A stretch of DNA of 64,000 bases from a bacterium (GCA_024206195.1 JAAGZO010000966.1:124001-188000), one strand, 5' to 3'; shown: positions 15,353 to 24,545, counted from the stretch's first letter. Program-made: numbers and translations. The notes: generated by a model not told the origin, from the sequence alone.

Positions 15353-16050
15353 GTGTTGTTTCTTTTAATTCTTGCTAGTAGTTGTAAAGCTACTAGAAAA
15401 GAGGGTGGAATTAGATGCTTTGTAGTTATCTTTACAATTTCTTAGTATTTATAGCATAGTACAGTGCATAGATAGTTTGATCACTTTCGCTGTCAGGGTT
15501 TTTTTTATTTTAATCTTATAGCATGTTTTCTTTATAATATCTTTGCGTTTTTTATTTGGTATAATTATGTTGGAGTTGTTTTGAGAAGCTCTTAGTATTC
15601 TTTCTAAAGACAGTTCTATTGTTTTTCAGTAGATGGCCATTCCTCTGAAGGTTTTCCTTCAGCATAAAGTTGTGGTTTCGAAAGGCTGTTGAATGTTGGG
15701 TTTCATTGTCTAAGGAAAAGCTTAATTTGCTTTGGGCAGTAGATAAGATGGGGCGCAGAAGCGTCTGCGAGTTGCGGATTGTTTGCTCTATTGCTACTTA
15801 CTTTAGCTGCTTTTTTATGATTTTGTGAATGTAAATCCCCTCCTCTTGTGTTTTCATCCTGTACGTTCGAGATTGTTGTATATTCCTTAATAGGATCTTA
15901 TTGTTAGCAAAATTCGCCATATAGTTGCGTTTTTTAGCTGTAGATTTGGCCGAGGTGTAAAAGAATTTTGAACGTGTTCAATTGATTCATAAGATGAATT
16001 CCCAATTTGCCTCTACTTCGAGAGTAGAGGTTTTTCTTGTGAGGTTTATT
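15353..16050 (+). other. 700-base untranslated stretch with hairpins
   Basis: No convincing gene. Perfect hairpins include CTGAAGG-TTTT-CCTTCAG (15645-15662), CGCAGA-AGCG-TCTGCG (15754-15769) and CTAGTAG/CTACTAG near 15373. TATAAT-like boxes occur near 15534 and 15563 without convincing -35 elements. Possibly an unrecognised RNA gene or a decayed region. Confidence 0.4.
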
Positions 16051-16314
16051 ATGTCAGACAGTAAGTTTCTTGCTCTTCGTGGTAGGTTTTGTGATTATTT
16101 AGGCATTAGCAAAAATACATTTAGTGTATTTGTTACCATCTTTCTTTATATTCTTTACTTTATCCCAATTGTTCTGTTAAGGGGTGTACTTGCCTCTATT
16201 TATTGTTGTTTAACGATAGTTGGGGTGAGTTATATTTTGTCTGTTTTAGATGGTAGTATAAGTTCCAAAACTTTATCACAGGTTTTTCCTTTTAGTCTTT
16301 TTAAAACTGAGTAG
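16051..16314 (+). CDS. Membrane protein, 87 aa
   Basis: ATG 16051 preferred (MSDSKFLALRGRFCDYLG). Two hydrophobic segments follow (about residues 30-49 and 51-70). Short polar C-terminus. Lies just before tRNA-Cys. Confidence 0.65.
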   Translation: MSDSKFLALRGRFCDYLGISKNTFSVFVTIFLYILYFIPIVLLRGVLASIYCCLTIVGVSYILSVLDGSISSKTLSQVFPFSLFKTE

Positions 16315-16323
16315 TTTTAGGCT

Positions 16324-16396
16324 GGCTCCGTACCTAAGTGGTTAAGGGGGCAGACTGCAAATCTGTTATTCGTAAGTTCGAATCTTACCGGGGCCT
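16324..16396 (+). tRNA. tRNA-Cys (GCA)
   Basis: Acceptor GGCTCCG/CGGGGCC, anticodon stem GCAGA/TCTGT, loop CTGCAAA with normal T33, T loop TTCGAAT. Discriminator is U, as usual for Cys. Confidence 0.92.
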
Positions 16397-16406
16397 TTAG
16401 TATTTT

Positions 16407-16841
16407 ATGGATATTAATTGTGTTTTGGGTAGAATAGATTCTCTTAGAGATGAATTAGATAAAGAATCTACTATTGTATTAGAATTTTGTCGAAAAAACA
16501 TTAATGGGATTAATTATTCTACAGATGAGTTGTTTAATATTTGGTCCTGTTATGTTACTAATAAAAGACTTTTTAGGTTTGTGTCTTATGTTAAAGACGT
16601 TTCTCCCTTGATTTATAATGTTTTGGACGGGACGGGTTATACAACCTGTTATGTTGTTAATGACAGATGTAGAACTTATACCCCTATAGAGGTAGTTGAT
16701 ACTGCTTATGGGTGTAGTACTATTTTAATTCCATATATGTGTAAGGTCATGGGAGAAAATTTCAATGAAGATACGCTTGTAGATAAAGTTATATCTGAGT
16801 ACATTAGACATAATATAGGTAATATTATCTGGGATTGGTAA
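16407..16841 (+). CDS. Unknown protein, 144 aa
   Basis: Starts eleven bases after tRNA-Cys. N-terminal helix (CVLGRIDSLRDELDKESTIV) and several aromatic beta segments. No motif recognised. Confidence 0.7.
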   Translation: MDINCVLGRIDSLRDELDKESTIVLEFCRKNINGINYSTDELFNIWSCYVTNKRLFRFVSYVKDVSPLIYNVLDGTGYTTCYVVNDRCRTYTPIEVVDTAYGCSTILIPYMCKVMGENFNEDTLVDKVISEYIRHNIGNIIWDW

Positions 16842-16866
16842 TTTGTAAGTATAAAGGAGAAAATCA

Positions 16867-17520
16867 ATGGAATTAGGGAATTTCAAATTAAGAGTAGTTG
16901 GTGGTGTAGAGGCTTCGGATGGGTATGTTGATATGCAACATGAAAAGATTTATTCGGTTTATCTTTATAACGGACACGGGTGTAGAGCTGATGGAGAGTT
17001 GTGTATTGACGGAACTACAATAGGGACTTATAGAATCCGTCCTTTTTCTGGGATTACTATAGAACATTCAGGCGGGGCGGGCGAGCCTGGTCGGAAGTTT
17101 ACTTTTTACGCGCTTGGATCACAAGGGGGAAATCAAGCTGGGCTTGTTGCTTCTTCGGATCTTGGACTTGTGCAGGTTACATTTCATTTAGAAAAGCAAG
17201 ATGTTATTACTGCTCCTTTGCCAATTAGGCCGTTGGAAACGCCTTTTCGTACATCTAATCTGGAAATGTTTGGATCTTCTGGGATGAAGATGTGTAAGGA
17301 TCTTAATAAACGTGGGGGAAGAGCTGGTGGTACTGGTCAGTCAGAACCAAGCGATCAGGTTTTTCGTACGGCTGGGTCTATTGAATATGATTTAGGTAGT
17401 ACAGTTGTAATATCTTTGAGATTAAGACTAGCGGAAGTAATAGAACCTGAGCTTCCCGTAATACCATTACCTGGTAAGTATCCTGTTATTAGTAATTCTG
17501 TTCCAAAGAGTCTTTGTTAG
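16867..17520 (+). CDS. Beta-rich protein, 217 aa, possible virion or decoration protein
   Basis: ATG after AAAGGAGAAAATCA. The N-terminal half has a repetitive beta-sandwich look (YSVYLYNGHGCRADGELCIDG, IRPFSGITIEHSGG, KFTFYALGSQGG), and the C-terminal half is glycine- and proline-rich. The style suggests a surface or structural protein, but no family is named with confidence. Confidence 0.6.
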   Translation: MELGNFKLRVVGGVEASDGYVDMQHEKIYSVYLYNGHGCRADGELCIDGTTIGTYRIRPFSGITIEHSGGAGEPGRKFTFYALGSQGGNQAGLVASSDLGLVQVTFHLEKQDVITAPLPIRPLETPFRTSNLEMFGSSGMKMCKDLNKRGGRAGGTGQSEPSDQVFRTAGSIEYDLGSTVVISLRLRLAEVIEPELPVIPLPGKYPVISNSVPKSLC

Positions 17521-17555
17521 GATTACTTTTATCGATATTGAGGAGTTTTCTGTTA

Positions 17556-18083
17556 CTAATTTTTGTTTTTGGTTACAGTTTTCTCCTCTCTGTTGATAAA
17601 AAAGTGGACTAACATACCCGCGTCTCTGGAGTGTTCATTCGTTCTTCCGATGTAACCAGTTACTTCTGAAAATTCTTTATTATTTATTTTTGTACCGGTT
17701 TTTTTCGAGGGCGGTATTTCTTCTACTGCAATGTTTTTTCTTTCTAAGTATTCTACTATTAGTTTCGTAGTTCTCTTATTTTCTCCAAGATTTTGTGCTC
17801 TTCTGTCTAGTGTCCCAAGTAAACACATCAGATTTTTTTTATCTGATTTTGGAGATGATGCAATAGACATTATAGCTCCTTTTAGTTTAAATGTTGGTTT
17901 TACTAGATGAGTAGCTTCTATAACAACTCTTTCTATTATATGGGTTTTGTTATACTCTTTAATTTTTTCTATAAGATCCCAGAAAGTATAAGATCTAAGG
18001 AGTGTAAATTTTCTTTCCTTTGTGTCAAATACAGCAAGTCCGTTGTTTTGGCCGCCGTCTATTCCTATTATTATTTTGTTCAT
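17556..18083 (-). CDS. RuvC-like Holliday junction endonuclease
   Basis: A 175-residue RNase H-fold protein. Visible acidic catalytic pattern: IIIGIDGG at the N-terminus (first Asp), VVIEAT in the middle (Glu) and HSRDAGMLVH at the end (Asp). This matches short RuvC-type resolvases in phages that cut branched DNA before packaging. ATG 18083 is chosen; upstream in-frame codons reach back past the promoter. One of only three native minus-strand genes. A TTGACA box lies so close that the message may be leaderless. Confidence 0.85.
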   Translation of the reverse strand: MNKIIIGIDGGQNNGLAVFDTKERKFTLLRSYTFWDLIEKIKEYNKTHIIERVVIEATHLVKPTFKLKGAIMSIASSPKSDKKNLMCLLGTLDRRAQNLGENKRTTKLIVEYLERKNIAVEEIPPSKKTGTKINNKEFSEVTGYIGRTNEHSRDAGMLVHFFINREEKTVTKNKN

Positions 18084-18090
18084 GGTTAAT

Positions 18091-18119
18091 ATCATGACTG
18101 TGGACTGCTTTTTTGTCAA
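18091..18119 (-). promoter_or_regulatory. Promoter for the RuvC-like gene
   Basis: On the minus strand TTGACA (18119-18114), 17-base spacer, CATGAT (18096-18091). The -10 is weak but spacing is ideal. The start codon at 18083 is only seven bases beyond the -10, and no ribosome binding site is seen, which points to a leaderless transcript. Confidence 0.5.
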
Positions 18120-18136
18120 CTTTTACAGGTACTTTT

Positions 18137-18832
18137 ATGATTTGCAATATGGAAGACTTAAGATTTAGAAACAGACAAGATTTCTTTAGAGATGTTTTGG
18201 TATATGACAAGGATCTTAAAGAACGATTGAGTTTTAGTAGATCTTTTAAGGTACGTTATTTTCTGTCTACGGCTGTTCCAGGTTTGAAATGTAGGGTAAA
18301 GTATGTTAATGGTACTGCTGAGGAGGTCTATATATCTAATTATAACACAGTATATAGTCCACTAATGTTTCCTTTTCCGTTATTTCTTGTTTCTAAGCTT
18401 AAAGGTAATTCTGATGTTCCAGTATCTGTTTGTATAGATTATATGCTTTATCCAAGTGATAGTTGGAGTGGAGCTCCTATTGGAGATGGGTTTTTTGAGG
18501 ATGTTATTTATTGCATTTCTACTGGGGATGGGATAGATAAGTCTTCCCTTGGTTTTGTAGCTGTTGATGTTGTATTTCCATCTTTTAGTGACTTTTCTGA
18601 TGTTGATACTTTGTGTCATTTAAGAAGTAGTGTAGTTTCTTTAGTCTACTCTCTTGGAATTGACTTTTGTGCTTATTCTGTAGTGGAAGGGGTTCCAAAT
18701 CTATTCAGTGTAGTATCGAAAAGATGGTTCGAAAAATTTGTAACAAGTTACCCTTGGAATGGGTATTGTGTTTCTTCTGATAATTTAGTACATACTATAA
18801 CTCTTGGATTTGGTTATGTTTTTGGTTGCTGA
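18137..18832 (+). CDS. Unknown protein, 231 aa
   Basis: Divergent from the RuvC-like gene. ATG 18137 or 18149 (MEDLRFRN) could be the start. Beta-rich, with CRVKYVNGTAEEVYISNYN and a C-terminal region resembling the genome's expanded small-protein family (GIDFCAYSVVEG...KRWFEKF). Function unknown. Confidence 0.7.
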   Translation: MICNMEDLRFRNRQDFFRDVLVYDKDLKERLSFSRSFKVRYFLSTAVPGLKCRVKYVNGTAEEVYISNYNTVYSPLMFPFPLFLVSKLKGNSDVPVSVCIDYMLYPSDSWSGAPIGDGFFEDVIYCISTGDGIDKSSLGFVAVDVVFPSFSDFSDVDTLCHLRSSVVSLVYSLGIDFCAYSVVEGVPNLFSVVSKRWFEKFVTSYPWNGYCVSSDNLVHTITLGFGYVFGC

Positions 18833-18870
18833 TTACTATATGATACAGTTTGAAAGGGGAAAAACAGAAA

Positions 18871-21366
18871 ATGGGTAATAGTTATAAGAGTCATGAAGCT
18901 GAGCTAGATATGATAGGTTTTTGGGAAGAGAGTGGTTTTAGTATTACTGATTTTCAAGGTGAAAATAATTATTGTATTACTTTACCACCCCCTAATATTA
19001 CAGGTGGATTGCATTTAGGTCATGCCCTAAATGCAACTATACAGGATTTTTTAATTAGATATAACAGGGTAATATTAGAGAAGAATGTTCTTTTTCTGCC
19101 AGGAGCTGACCATGCTGGTATAGCTGCAGAGTATGTTCTTAGATCGTCAAATCCAGATTTTGATAGTTTATCTGGTGCGGATTTTAATAGGAGTATGATG
19201 CTCCTTAAAGATAGCAGCATTTATGGCATAAAAAGTTTTTTTAGGAGATTTGGTTGCTTTTTTCCTCCTAATATTTTTAGATTTACAATGGATAGTAACT
19301 ACAGTAAATCTGTTTTAGAGGCTTTTAAAAGACTCTATCTATCAGATTTAATTTATTGTAATTCGGAATGTTTAGTTAATCGTTGTGTACATTGTGGGAC
19401 ATCCCTTTCAGATCTTGAAGTAGTCTGGAAAGAGGAAGAGGGAGAGCTTTATAATATAAAGTATTCAATTGTAGGATCTGATCCGTTATCTTTTGTGGAA
19501 GTTTCCACTACGCGTCCGGAAACTTTGTTTGGGGATTCGGCGATAGCGGTTAATCCAAATGATGACAGATTTAAAAATATGGTTGGGTCCTTTGTTAAAG
19601 TTCCTATTATTGGGACTGTAATACCTATTATTGGAGATAAAGCTGTAGATCCTGATTATGGTACTGGTGTACTCAAGGTCACTCCTGGGCACGATTTTGT
19701 AGACATGGAAATTGCTGGTAGACACGATCTTTCTATACATAATATAATAACGTCTTGCGGTATTATTCAAACTGGTATGGATACTCAGTATGAGGGTATG
19801 TCAGTTTTAGATGCAAGACGAACTATGATAAAAGACGAGGATTGCATTTCTTTTAGTACTACAATAAAACATAGAGTTGGTCATTGCTACCGATGTGATA
19901 GTATTGTTGAACCGTTGTGTAGTAAACAATGGTTCGTAAAGGTTGCTCCTTTGATGGAGCCGGTGGAAAAAGCTATAAGAGATGGATCTGTTCGATTCTT
20001 TCCTTCAGCTTATATTAATAGATATCGGGATTGGATATCTTCTGATATAAAAGATTGGTGTATATCAAGACAGATAAGATGGGGACACAGGATTCCAATG
20101 TCCTACTGTGATAGTTGTGGGTATTTTTTTAATAATGGGAATACTTCTCTTTTATGCCCAGCTTGCGGCTCTCTTGCAGAACCTGTAACGGATGTTTTAG
20201 ACACATGGTTTAGCAGTTCGTTATGGCCATTTGCAGCTCTTGGTTGGCCTGATTTATCTTCTTCAACTTATAAAAATTATTTTCCTACTGATGTTGTTGT
20301 AACAGGTGGGGACATTTTATTTTTTTGGGTTGTTAGGATGATGTTTATGTCATTTTTTTTGACAGGTCGGGCACCGTTTAAAGATGTTGTTATACATCCT
20401 ATAATTAAAGCTTCAGATGGGGAGAAGATGTCTAAGACTCTCCATAATGGTGTTGATCCATTATCTGTTGTTGAAGAACACGGCGCAGATTCTTTAAGGC
20501 TCTACTTTTCCTCTAGTAATAGAGGAAGAGATTTTTTATGGGACGATTCATTTTATACTCGGAGTAGGGCTTTAATAAACAAGCTATGGAATGCTGTTAG
20601 ATTTGTAATTATGACGACAGAGGACATAGTTCCTTTGGGAGATGTAACACCATCTACCCCGTTTGAGGAGTGGATTTATAATGAAGTGAATAGAGCATTA
20701 CATTCTTATATTGAATTGGCTGCTGTTTATGATATAAGCGGAGCTGTTCATGTTATAAGAGAGTGTTTTTGGAGAATGTTCTGTGGGCGTTTCATTGGTT
20801 TTGCAAGGGTCTTAACTAGTATGCCAGACGTAGATTCTGTATCTGTAAAAGGTACTCTTGTTCGATGTATTTCAATGTTTTTGAAAATGTTTCATCCAGT
20901 TATACCGTATGCTACAGAGATATTTTGGGGTAAGCTTTACGGAGATTTGTCCATAATGTCTTCTCCAATGGTGAGTGAGTTCTCTGCTTTTGGTTCTTTA
21001 GAATCTAGCTGTCAAGCTGTTGAGTTTTTTAATCTTGTTATAGATCATATTAGATCTTTTAGGGGAGAGTTTTCCTATAAAAGAGATTTGTTGGCAGTTG
21101 TTTTTGATCTTTCAACAGTTGATAAATATTTAGTTGAAAGGTATGTTGGTGTTGTGGAATCTATTTGCAATATAAAAGTTACATTTGGTTCTGTACCTAA
21201 TAACTCTATTTCTAGTTGTGGAGGTTCAGTTGGGATAATTTTACCTGAGAGTTTAGACAGAAAACATGAAATTAATAGACTTAAGTCTTTAATTGGTGTG
21301 GTGTCAGACCCTGATAGGGTGAAGTTGTATACTAGTTGGGCTTCTGTTTTAGAGTCTGATGGATAA
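18871..21366 (+). CDS. valS: Valyl-tRNA synthetase
   Basis: An 831-residue class I synthetase. PPPNITGGLHLGHAL (HIGH motif) and GADHAGIAAEY match the ValRS subgroup. The CP1 editing domain includes TTRPETLFGD and GTGVLKVTPGHDFVD. Two cysteine-pair insertions are present (CVHCG; CDSCG with CPACG), and KMSKT stands for KMSKS at about residue 519. Shorter than typical bacterial ValRS because the C-terminal coiled coil is much reduced. ATG 18871 follows GAAAGGGGAAAAACAGAAA. A tRNA-Val is encoded at 12775. Confidence 0.95.
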   Translation: MGNSYKSHEAELDMIGFWEESGFSITDFQGENNYCITLPPPNITGGLHLGHALNATIQDFLIRYNRVILEKNVLFLPGADHAGIAAEYVLRSSNPDFDSLSGADFNRSMMLLKDSSIYGIKSFFRRFGCFFPPNIFRFTMDSNYSKSVLEAFKRLYLSDLIYCNSECLVNRCVHCGTSLSDLEVVWKEEEGELYNIKYSIVGSDPLSFVEVSTTRPETLFGDSAIAVNPNDDRFKNMVGSFVKVPIIGTVIPIIGDKAVDPDYGTGVLKVTPGHDFVDMEIAGRHDLSIHNIITSCGIIQTGMDTQYEGMSVLDARRTMIKDEDCISFSTTIKHRVGHCYRCDSIVEPLCSKQWFVKVAPLMEPVEKAIRDGSVRFFPSAYINRYRDWISSDIKDWCISRQIRWGHRIPMSYCDSCGYFFNNGNTSLLCPACGSLAEPVTDVLDTWFSSSLWPFAALGWPDLSSSTYKNYFPTDVVVTGGDILFFWVVRMMFMSFFLTGRAPFKDVVIHPIIKASDGEKMSKTLHNGVDPLSVVEEHGADSLRLYFSSSNRGRDFLWDDSFYTRSRALINKLWNAVRFVIMTTEDIVPLGDVTPSTPFEEWIYNEVNRALHSYIELAAVYDISGAVHVIRECFWRMFCGRFIGFARVLTSMPDVDSVSVKGTLVRCISMFLKMFHPVIPYATEIFWGKLYGDLSIMSSPMVSEFSAFGSLESSCQAVEFFNLVIDHIRSFRGEFSYKRDLLAVVFDLSTVDKYLVERYVGVVESICNIKVTFGSVPNNSISSCGGSVGIILPESLDRKHEINRLKSLIGVVSDPDRVKLYTSWASVLESDG

Positions 21367-21937
21367 GTATTTACTTATTCCCGAATTTGGAATTTTTGTC
21401 GCTAGATTTTATGATGTATCTATTAATTACGAGTACCGTGAATTTACTATGAGAGGGAATAAAGATATTTCTGGTTCTTTTTGGATAGGAGATATCACTT
21501 GCTCTACTATTTTTTCTACCGGTAGAGCATCTAGTAGGTTTATGAGTGCAAAGTTGGGCAATAAAGGAAGGGCACATCCTTGTGTCGCTTCCTATGGAGA
21601 GGTATGTCTTGGAAGATCTAGAGATCTTTACGTTAGATTATTAAGATCTGGTGATTGTGAGGGGGCTTATGCCTATTTAGAAGAGGTGCTTACCTCTTAT
21701 GAGCATGGGGAGTGCTATTTTAGAATGATGAGATTTATAGAGTACTTTAAGGGGCTTTATGAATCAGTTAGTGGAACAGCGTACCCACATGAGAAATCTA
21801 CGTGTGTAATCGTACCTGAAAAGAAAAGTCATGCTTCCTCTACAAAACATTCAGAAGAAAGTTGTTGTGAAGATGATGAATATGATGAAGATGATGAAGA
21901 TGATGAAGATGATGAAGATTATGAATATGATAATTAG
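21359..21937 (+). CDS. E2-like motif protein with acidic tail, 192 aa
   Basis: Overlaps the valS stop (ATGGATAAG within TCTGATGGATAA). The central RAHPCVASYGEVCLGRSRDL resembles the HPN(V/I)...G-x-(I/V)-CL catalytic region of ubiquitin-conjugating (E2, UBC-fold) proteins, with Cys where the E2 active cysteine lies. The last 40 residues are an almost pure Asp/Glu/Tyr tail. The next gene is a paralogue lacking the tail. UBC fold is inference from one motif. Confidence 0.6.
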   Translation: MDKYLLIPEFGIFVARFYDVSINYEYREFTMRGNKDISGSFWIGDITCSTIFSTGRASSRFMSAKLGNKGRAHPCVASYGEVCLGRSRDLYVRLLRSGDCEGAYAYLEEVLTSYEHGECYFRMMRFIEYFKGLYESVSGTAYPHEKSTCVIVPEKKSHASSTKHSEESCCEDDEYDEDDEDDEDDEDYEYDN

Positions 21938-21991
21938 GTAGGAGATACGGCCCTTCGCTATTTTTTATGTTCATTCTGTGATATTTATAAT

Positions 21992-22459
21992 ATGGACTGT
22001 CCCTTTTCTTTTATTGCTGAGGATAATGGAGATATTATTATCTCTTTGAAGGATATAATTTTGTCGTATGATAGACATGACACGTGTAATGGAGAAACTA
22101 AGTCTGTTCGTGGAAAAATTTGGCTTGGAGATTATAAGCTGAGATTAGGCTTAAGAGATGATAAAAGTGTTAGCTGTACAGTTGTAAGTAGCCCAGTTGG
22201 ACAAAAAAATGGTTGTCATCCCCATGTTGGGTGTGGACAACATGTGTGTCTTGGGAGTATTTCTGTACGTTTACGTCGATATATGCTCAACAAGGAGTAT
22301 AAAAGATGTAGTGGTCTCATGTACAATTTTATGAGTGTATGTAATGATTCAGATGCGTTCTACAAAACTACTGTTTGGATTGGTATGTTTAAGCGTAAGT
22401 ACAAAGAAGAATTTGGGAAGGATTATCCTTCTGAACGTTGTATAGAAACTTTTTGTTAG
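21992..22459 (+). CDS. E2-like motif protein, 155 aa (paralogue)
   Basis: Aligns with 21359-21937: a beta-rich N-terminus with K(I/S)WLGDY...LRL, then GCHPHVGCGQHVCLGSISV and a helical end with (Y/F)-P-x-E near the C-terminus. The HPHV...HVCLG block is the clearest shared feature. Possible UBC-like fold; partners such as E1/ThiF or JAB proteins are not seen in the window. Confidence 0.6.
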   Translation: MDCPFSFIAEDNGDIIISLKDIILSYDRHDTCNGETKSVRGKIWLGDYKLRLGLRDDKSVSCTVVSSPVGQKNGCHPHVGCGQHVCLGSISVRLRRYMLNKEYKRCSGLMYNFMSVCNDSDAFYKTTVWIGMFKRKYKEEFGKDYPSERCIETFC

Positions 22460-22466
22460 GATAAAA

Positions 22467-22486
22467 GGGGTTATTTCTATAACCCC
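22467..22486. terminator. Bidirectional terminator between convergent genes
   Basis: Perfect hairpin GGGGTTAT-TTCT-ATAACCCC with T-rich flanks (TTTTTGTGATTTTTTTTT to the right, an A-run to the left), lying between the plus gene ending 22459 and the HU gene on the minus strand. Confidence 0.75.
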
Positions 22487-22509
22487 TATAGCATTTTTGT
22501 GATTTTTTT

Positions 22510-22806
22510 TTATTCAACAGTTTGATCTTTAACAGCGTTTTTTAATTTTCTTCCTGCGCGCATTTTAACTACCCACTTTGGTGGAATGTTCATTATTTCA
22601 CCAGTGCGTGGGTTGCGTTTTGTAGTTGCTTTCCTTTCTTTAGGTTCAATTGTTAAAATTCCTCGTAAGGTAAGCTTGTCTCTGTTCGCTGCTGTAGATA
22701 AGAAGATCTGAGATATTGCCTCAAGTACTTTTCGAGAGTTCTTTTTAGACATTCCTGTCATCTTTGATACTAGAGTAATCACGTCTCCTTTTGTTACATT
22801 TTTCAT
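22510..22806 (-). CDS. hup: HU/IHF-family DNA-binding protein
   Basis: A 98-residue HU-like protein. TKGDVITLVSKMTGMSKK at the N-terminus and the beta-arm signature ERKATTKRNPRTGE(I)MNIP are typical, with a final K(R)LKNAV helix. It bends or compacts DNA. It has its own promoter upstream with near-consensus boxes and a GAGG ribosome binding site, so it may be strongly expressed. Confidence 0.93.
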   Translation of the reverse strand: MKNVTKGDVITLVSKMTGMSKKNSRKVLEAISQIFLSTAANRDKLTLRGILTIEPKERKATTKRNPRTGEIMNIPPKWVVKMRAGRKLKNAVKDQTVE

Positions 22807-22856
22807 ATTTTTTCCTCTTTATTTTCTTGACATTGTTTATTAACACTTCTTCTTGA

Positions 22857-22885
22857 AGTATATTAATTTTTTGTTCTGTTGTCAA
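22857..22885 (-). promoter_or_regulatory. Strong sigma-70-type promoter for hup
   Basis: Minus strand TTGACA (22885-22880), 17-base spacer, TATACT (22862-22857). It is the best -35/-10 pair in the window and implies use of host-type housekeeping RNA polymerase. Confidence 0.8.
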
Positions 22886-22900
22886 GCTTTTTTAGCCTAC

Positions 22901-23620
22901 TTAGTGATTTTTTAGCTTATTTTGTAGTTCTTCAATAGTTAAGTTTTCTGTGTTTATTTTTTTCTTCAAGTGATTGATTTCTGCGTAGTGTATTCCAGAG
23001 TATTTTCCTTTCTTAATCCTGTTTTTAGAGGCTCTTATTGGTGCCTTAATATATGGATATCGGCTGTAGGCTCTTTCGTAAGATAGATCTGTTCTCCATA
23101 TATCTTCTGATATTTCCGTTATTTTTTCTAATGTTGCTTCTCTCTTTTCTGTATCTATATTCTTAATACTATAAATAAACGTGGTATATTTATCTTTGTT
23201 TTTAATAGTTTGAATTATTAGATCTTTTTCTTCAACAGGTATTAGTGCGCTTCTAGGGTATTGTGATTTTAAGTATATAGCTTGTTTTTTTTGTCCGAGT
23301 AGTCCAGCTTGTCCATAAGCTATAATTGTGGATTGGGAGAATGGGTATTCTTCAAAGGATTCCCACATTGCAGGATTCTTGTTTTTTTCTGTTATTATTA
23401 TCTCTCTAGTTACTTTTTCTCTTTTTTGTGGAACTGATCCTGGATTTATTTCTATTAGTACATCATTTGAAGTTGAGATATAATTTTTAACATATTGTCC
23501 TTGGTCTGGTAGTACTGCTATTCTTTTGCCTATTTTGGAGATACTACCGAAGGTATTTTTATCTGTGATTTTTGTTTTTGATAATTCACCATTTTCTAGT
23601 ATAGTTGTTATTTCTTGCAT
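22901..23620 (-). CDS. Unknown lysine-rich protein, 239 aa
   Basis: Start after AAGGAGGAAAAAT on the minus strand. Basic and isoleucine-rich, ending in a possible coiled coil (EINHLKKKINTENLTIEELQ). It includes a TEKNKNPAMWESFEEYPFS segment. Shares direction with HU but has its own promoter-like sequence. Function unknown. Confidence 0.75.
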   Translation of the reverse strand: MQEITTILENGELSKTKITDKNTFGSISKIGKRIAVLPDQGQYVKNYISTSNDVLIEINPGSVPQKREKVTREIIITEKNKNPAMWESFEEYPFSQSTIIAYGQAGLLGQKKQAIYLKSQYPRSALIPVEEKDLIIQTIKNKDKYTTFIYSIKNIDTEKREATLEKITEISEDIWRTDLSYERAYSRYPYIKAPIRASKNRIKKGKYSGIHYAEINHLKKKINTENLTIEELQNKLKNH

Positions 23621-23712
23621 ATTTTTCCTCCTTGTAATATTTTAATATGTACATATAAAGTTTTTTACTTTTACATATACATATCTTTGATGTATATATC
23701 CTAATGTTTTAT

Positions 23713-23727
23713 TTTGACAGTGTCAAA
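23713..23727. promoter_or_regulatory. Palindromic operator overlapping a -35 box
   Basis: TTTGACA-G-TGTCAAA is a perfect 15-base inverted repeat between divergent genes. Read on the minus strand it supplies a TTGACA -35 with a TAGGAT-like -10 17 bases on; on the plus strand it supplies TTGACA too. A repressor binding here could control both directions. Confidence 0.5.
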
Positions 23728-23756
23728 GTTTTTTTTGTGAAACGGGAGATTTTTAA

Positions 23757-24545
23757 ATGAAACTGCTCTGGTTAGATACGGAAACTTCTGGGTTGTCTTC
23801 TGAGTGTGGTATACATCAAATATCATGTATTGTTGATATTAATGGGAAAGAAGTTGATAGGATTGATTATCATGTTAAACTTTTTCCTAATGATCTTGTT
23901 GAGAAGAAGGCACTCTCAATTTCTGGAGTGTCTGTTAAGGTCATATCCAGCTATGAAGATCCTATTTCTGTTTTTAATTCTCTTGAAGACTTTTTAGGGA
24001 ATTATGTGGATAGGTATGATCCTAAGGATAAGTTTTTATTATCTGGATATAATATTTTGTTTGATTACAAGAAGATGTATAGATTTTTTAATAAGTGTGG
24101 TTCTAACTATCTTGGATCCTGGGTTTATTCAAAAAAAAGATTATGTGTTTATTCTATGGTGAGACGAGCTAGGAGTCTTGGTTTATTCCCAAGTTTTTCT
24201 GGGAATAATAAACTAGCGACTGTTTGTTCCATGTTTGGCATAAATATAAATGCTCATAATTCTATGAGCGATATTGAAGGTACGAAAGAGTTGTGCTACA
24301 TTCTCAGGTTTTTTTTTGAGCTCTACGATTTCTTATCAGAATACATTCCTATTTCATGTATTGATTCTAGAGATAATTCAGTAGTAACGCTGGAAGAGTT
24401 AATACTTTGCGATAAGGTTTGTTATGCAGTTATTCGTAGATCCAAGGACAAGGAGTTATATCCACTTTGGTCTTTTGTAGCAAATGGAGATTATGGAGCA
24501 CCTCTATTTCGTTGCCTCTCACCAGAATATGATTGTTCGCTATGA
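23757..24545 (+). CDS. DEDDh 3'-5' exonuclease (DnaQ-like)
   Basis: A 262-residue exonuclease-domain protein. Exo I is LWLDTETSGL (residues 4-13), exo II is GYNILFDYK, and exo III is HNSMSDIEGT, giving the D-E-D-H-D set of the DnaQ/RNase T superfamily. The C-terminal 90 residues are an extra domain. Proofreading, DNA degradation or RNA trimming are all possible. Confidence 0.85.
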   Translation: MKLLWLDTETSGLSSECGIHQISCIVDINGKEVDRIDYHVKLFPNDLVEKKALSISGVSVKVISSYEDPISVFNSLEDFLGNYVDRYDPKDKFLLSGYNILFDYKKMYRFFNKCGSNYLGSWVYSKKRLCVYSMVRRARSLGLFPSFSGNNKLATVCSMFGININAHNSMSDIEGTKELCYILRFFFELYDFLSEYIPISCIDSRDNSVVTLEELILCDKVCYAVIRRSKDKELYPLWSFVANGDYGAPLFRCLSPEYDCSL

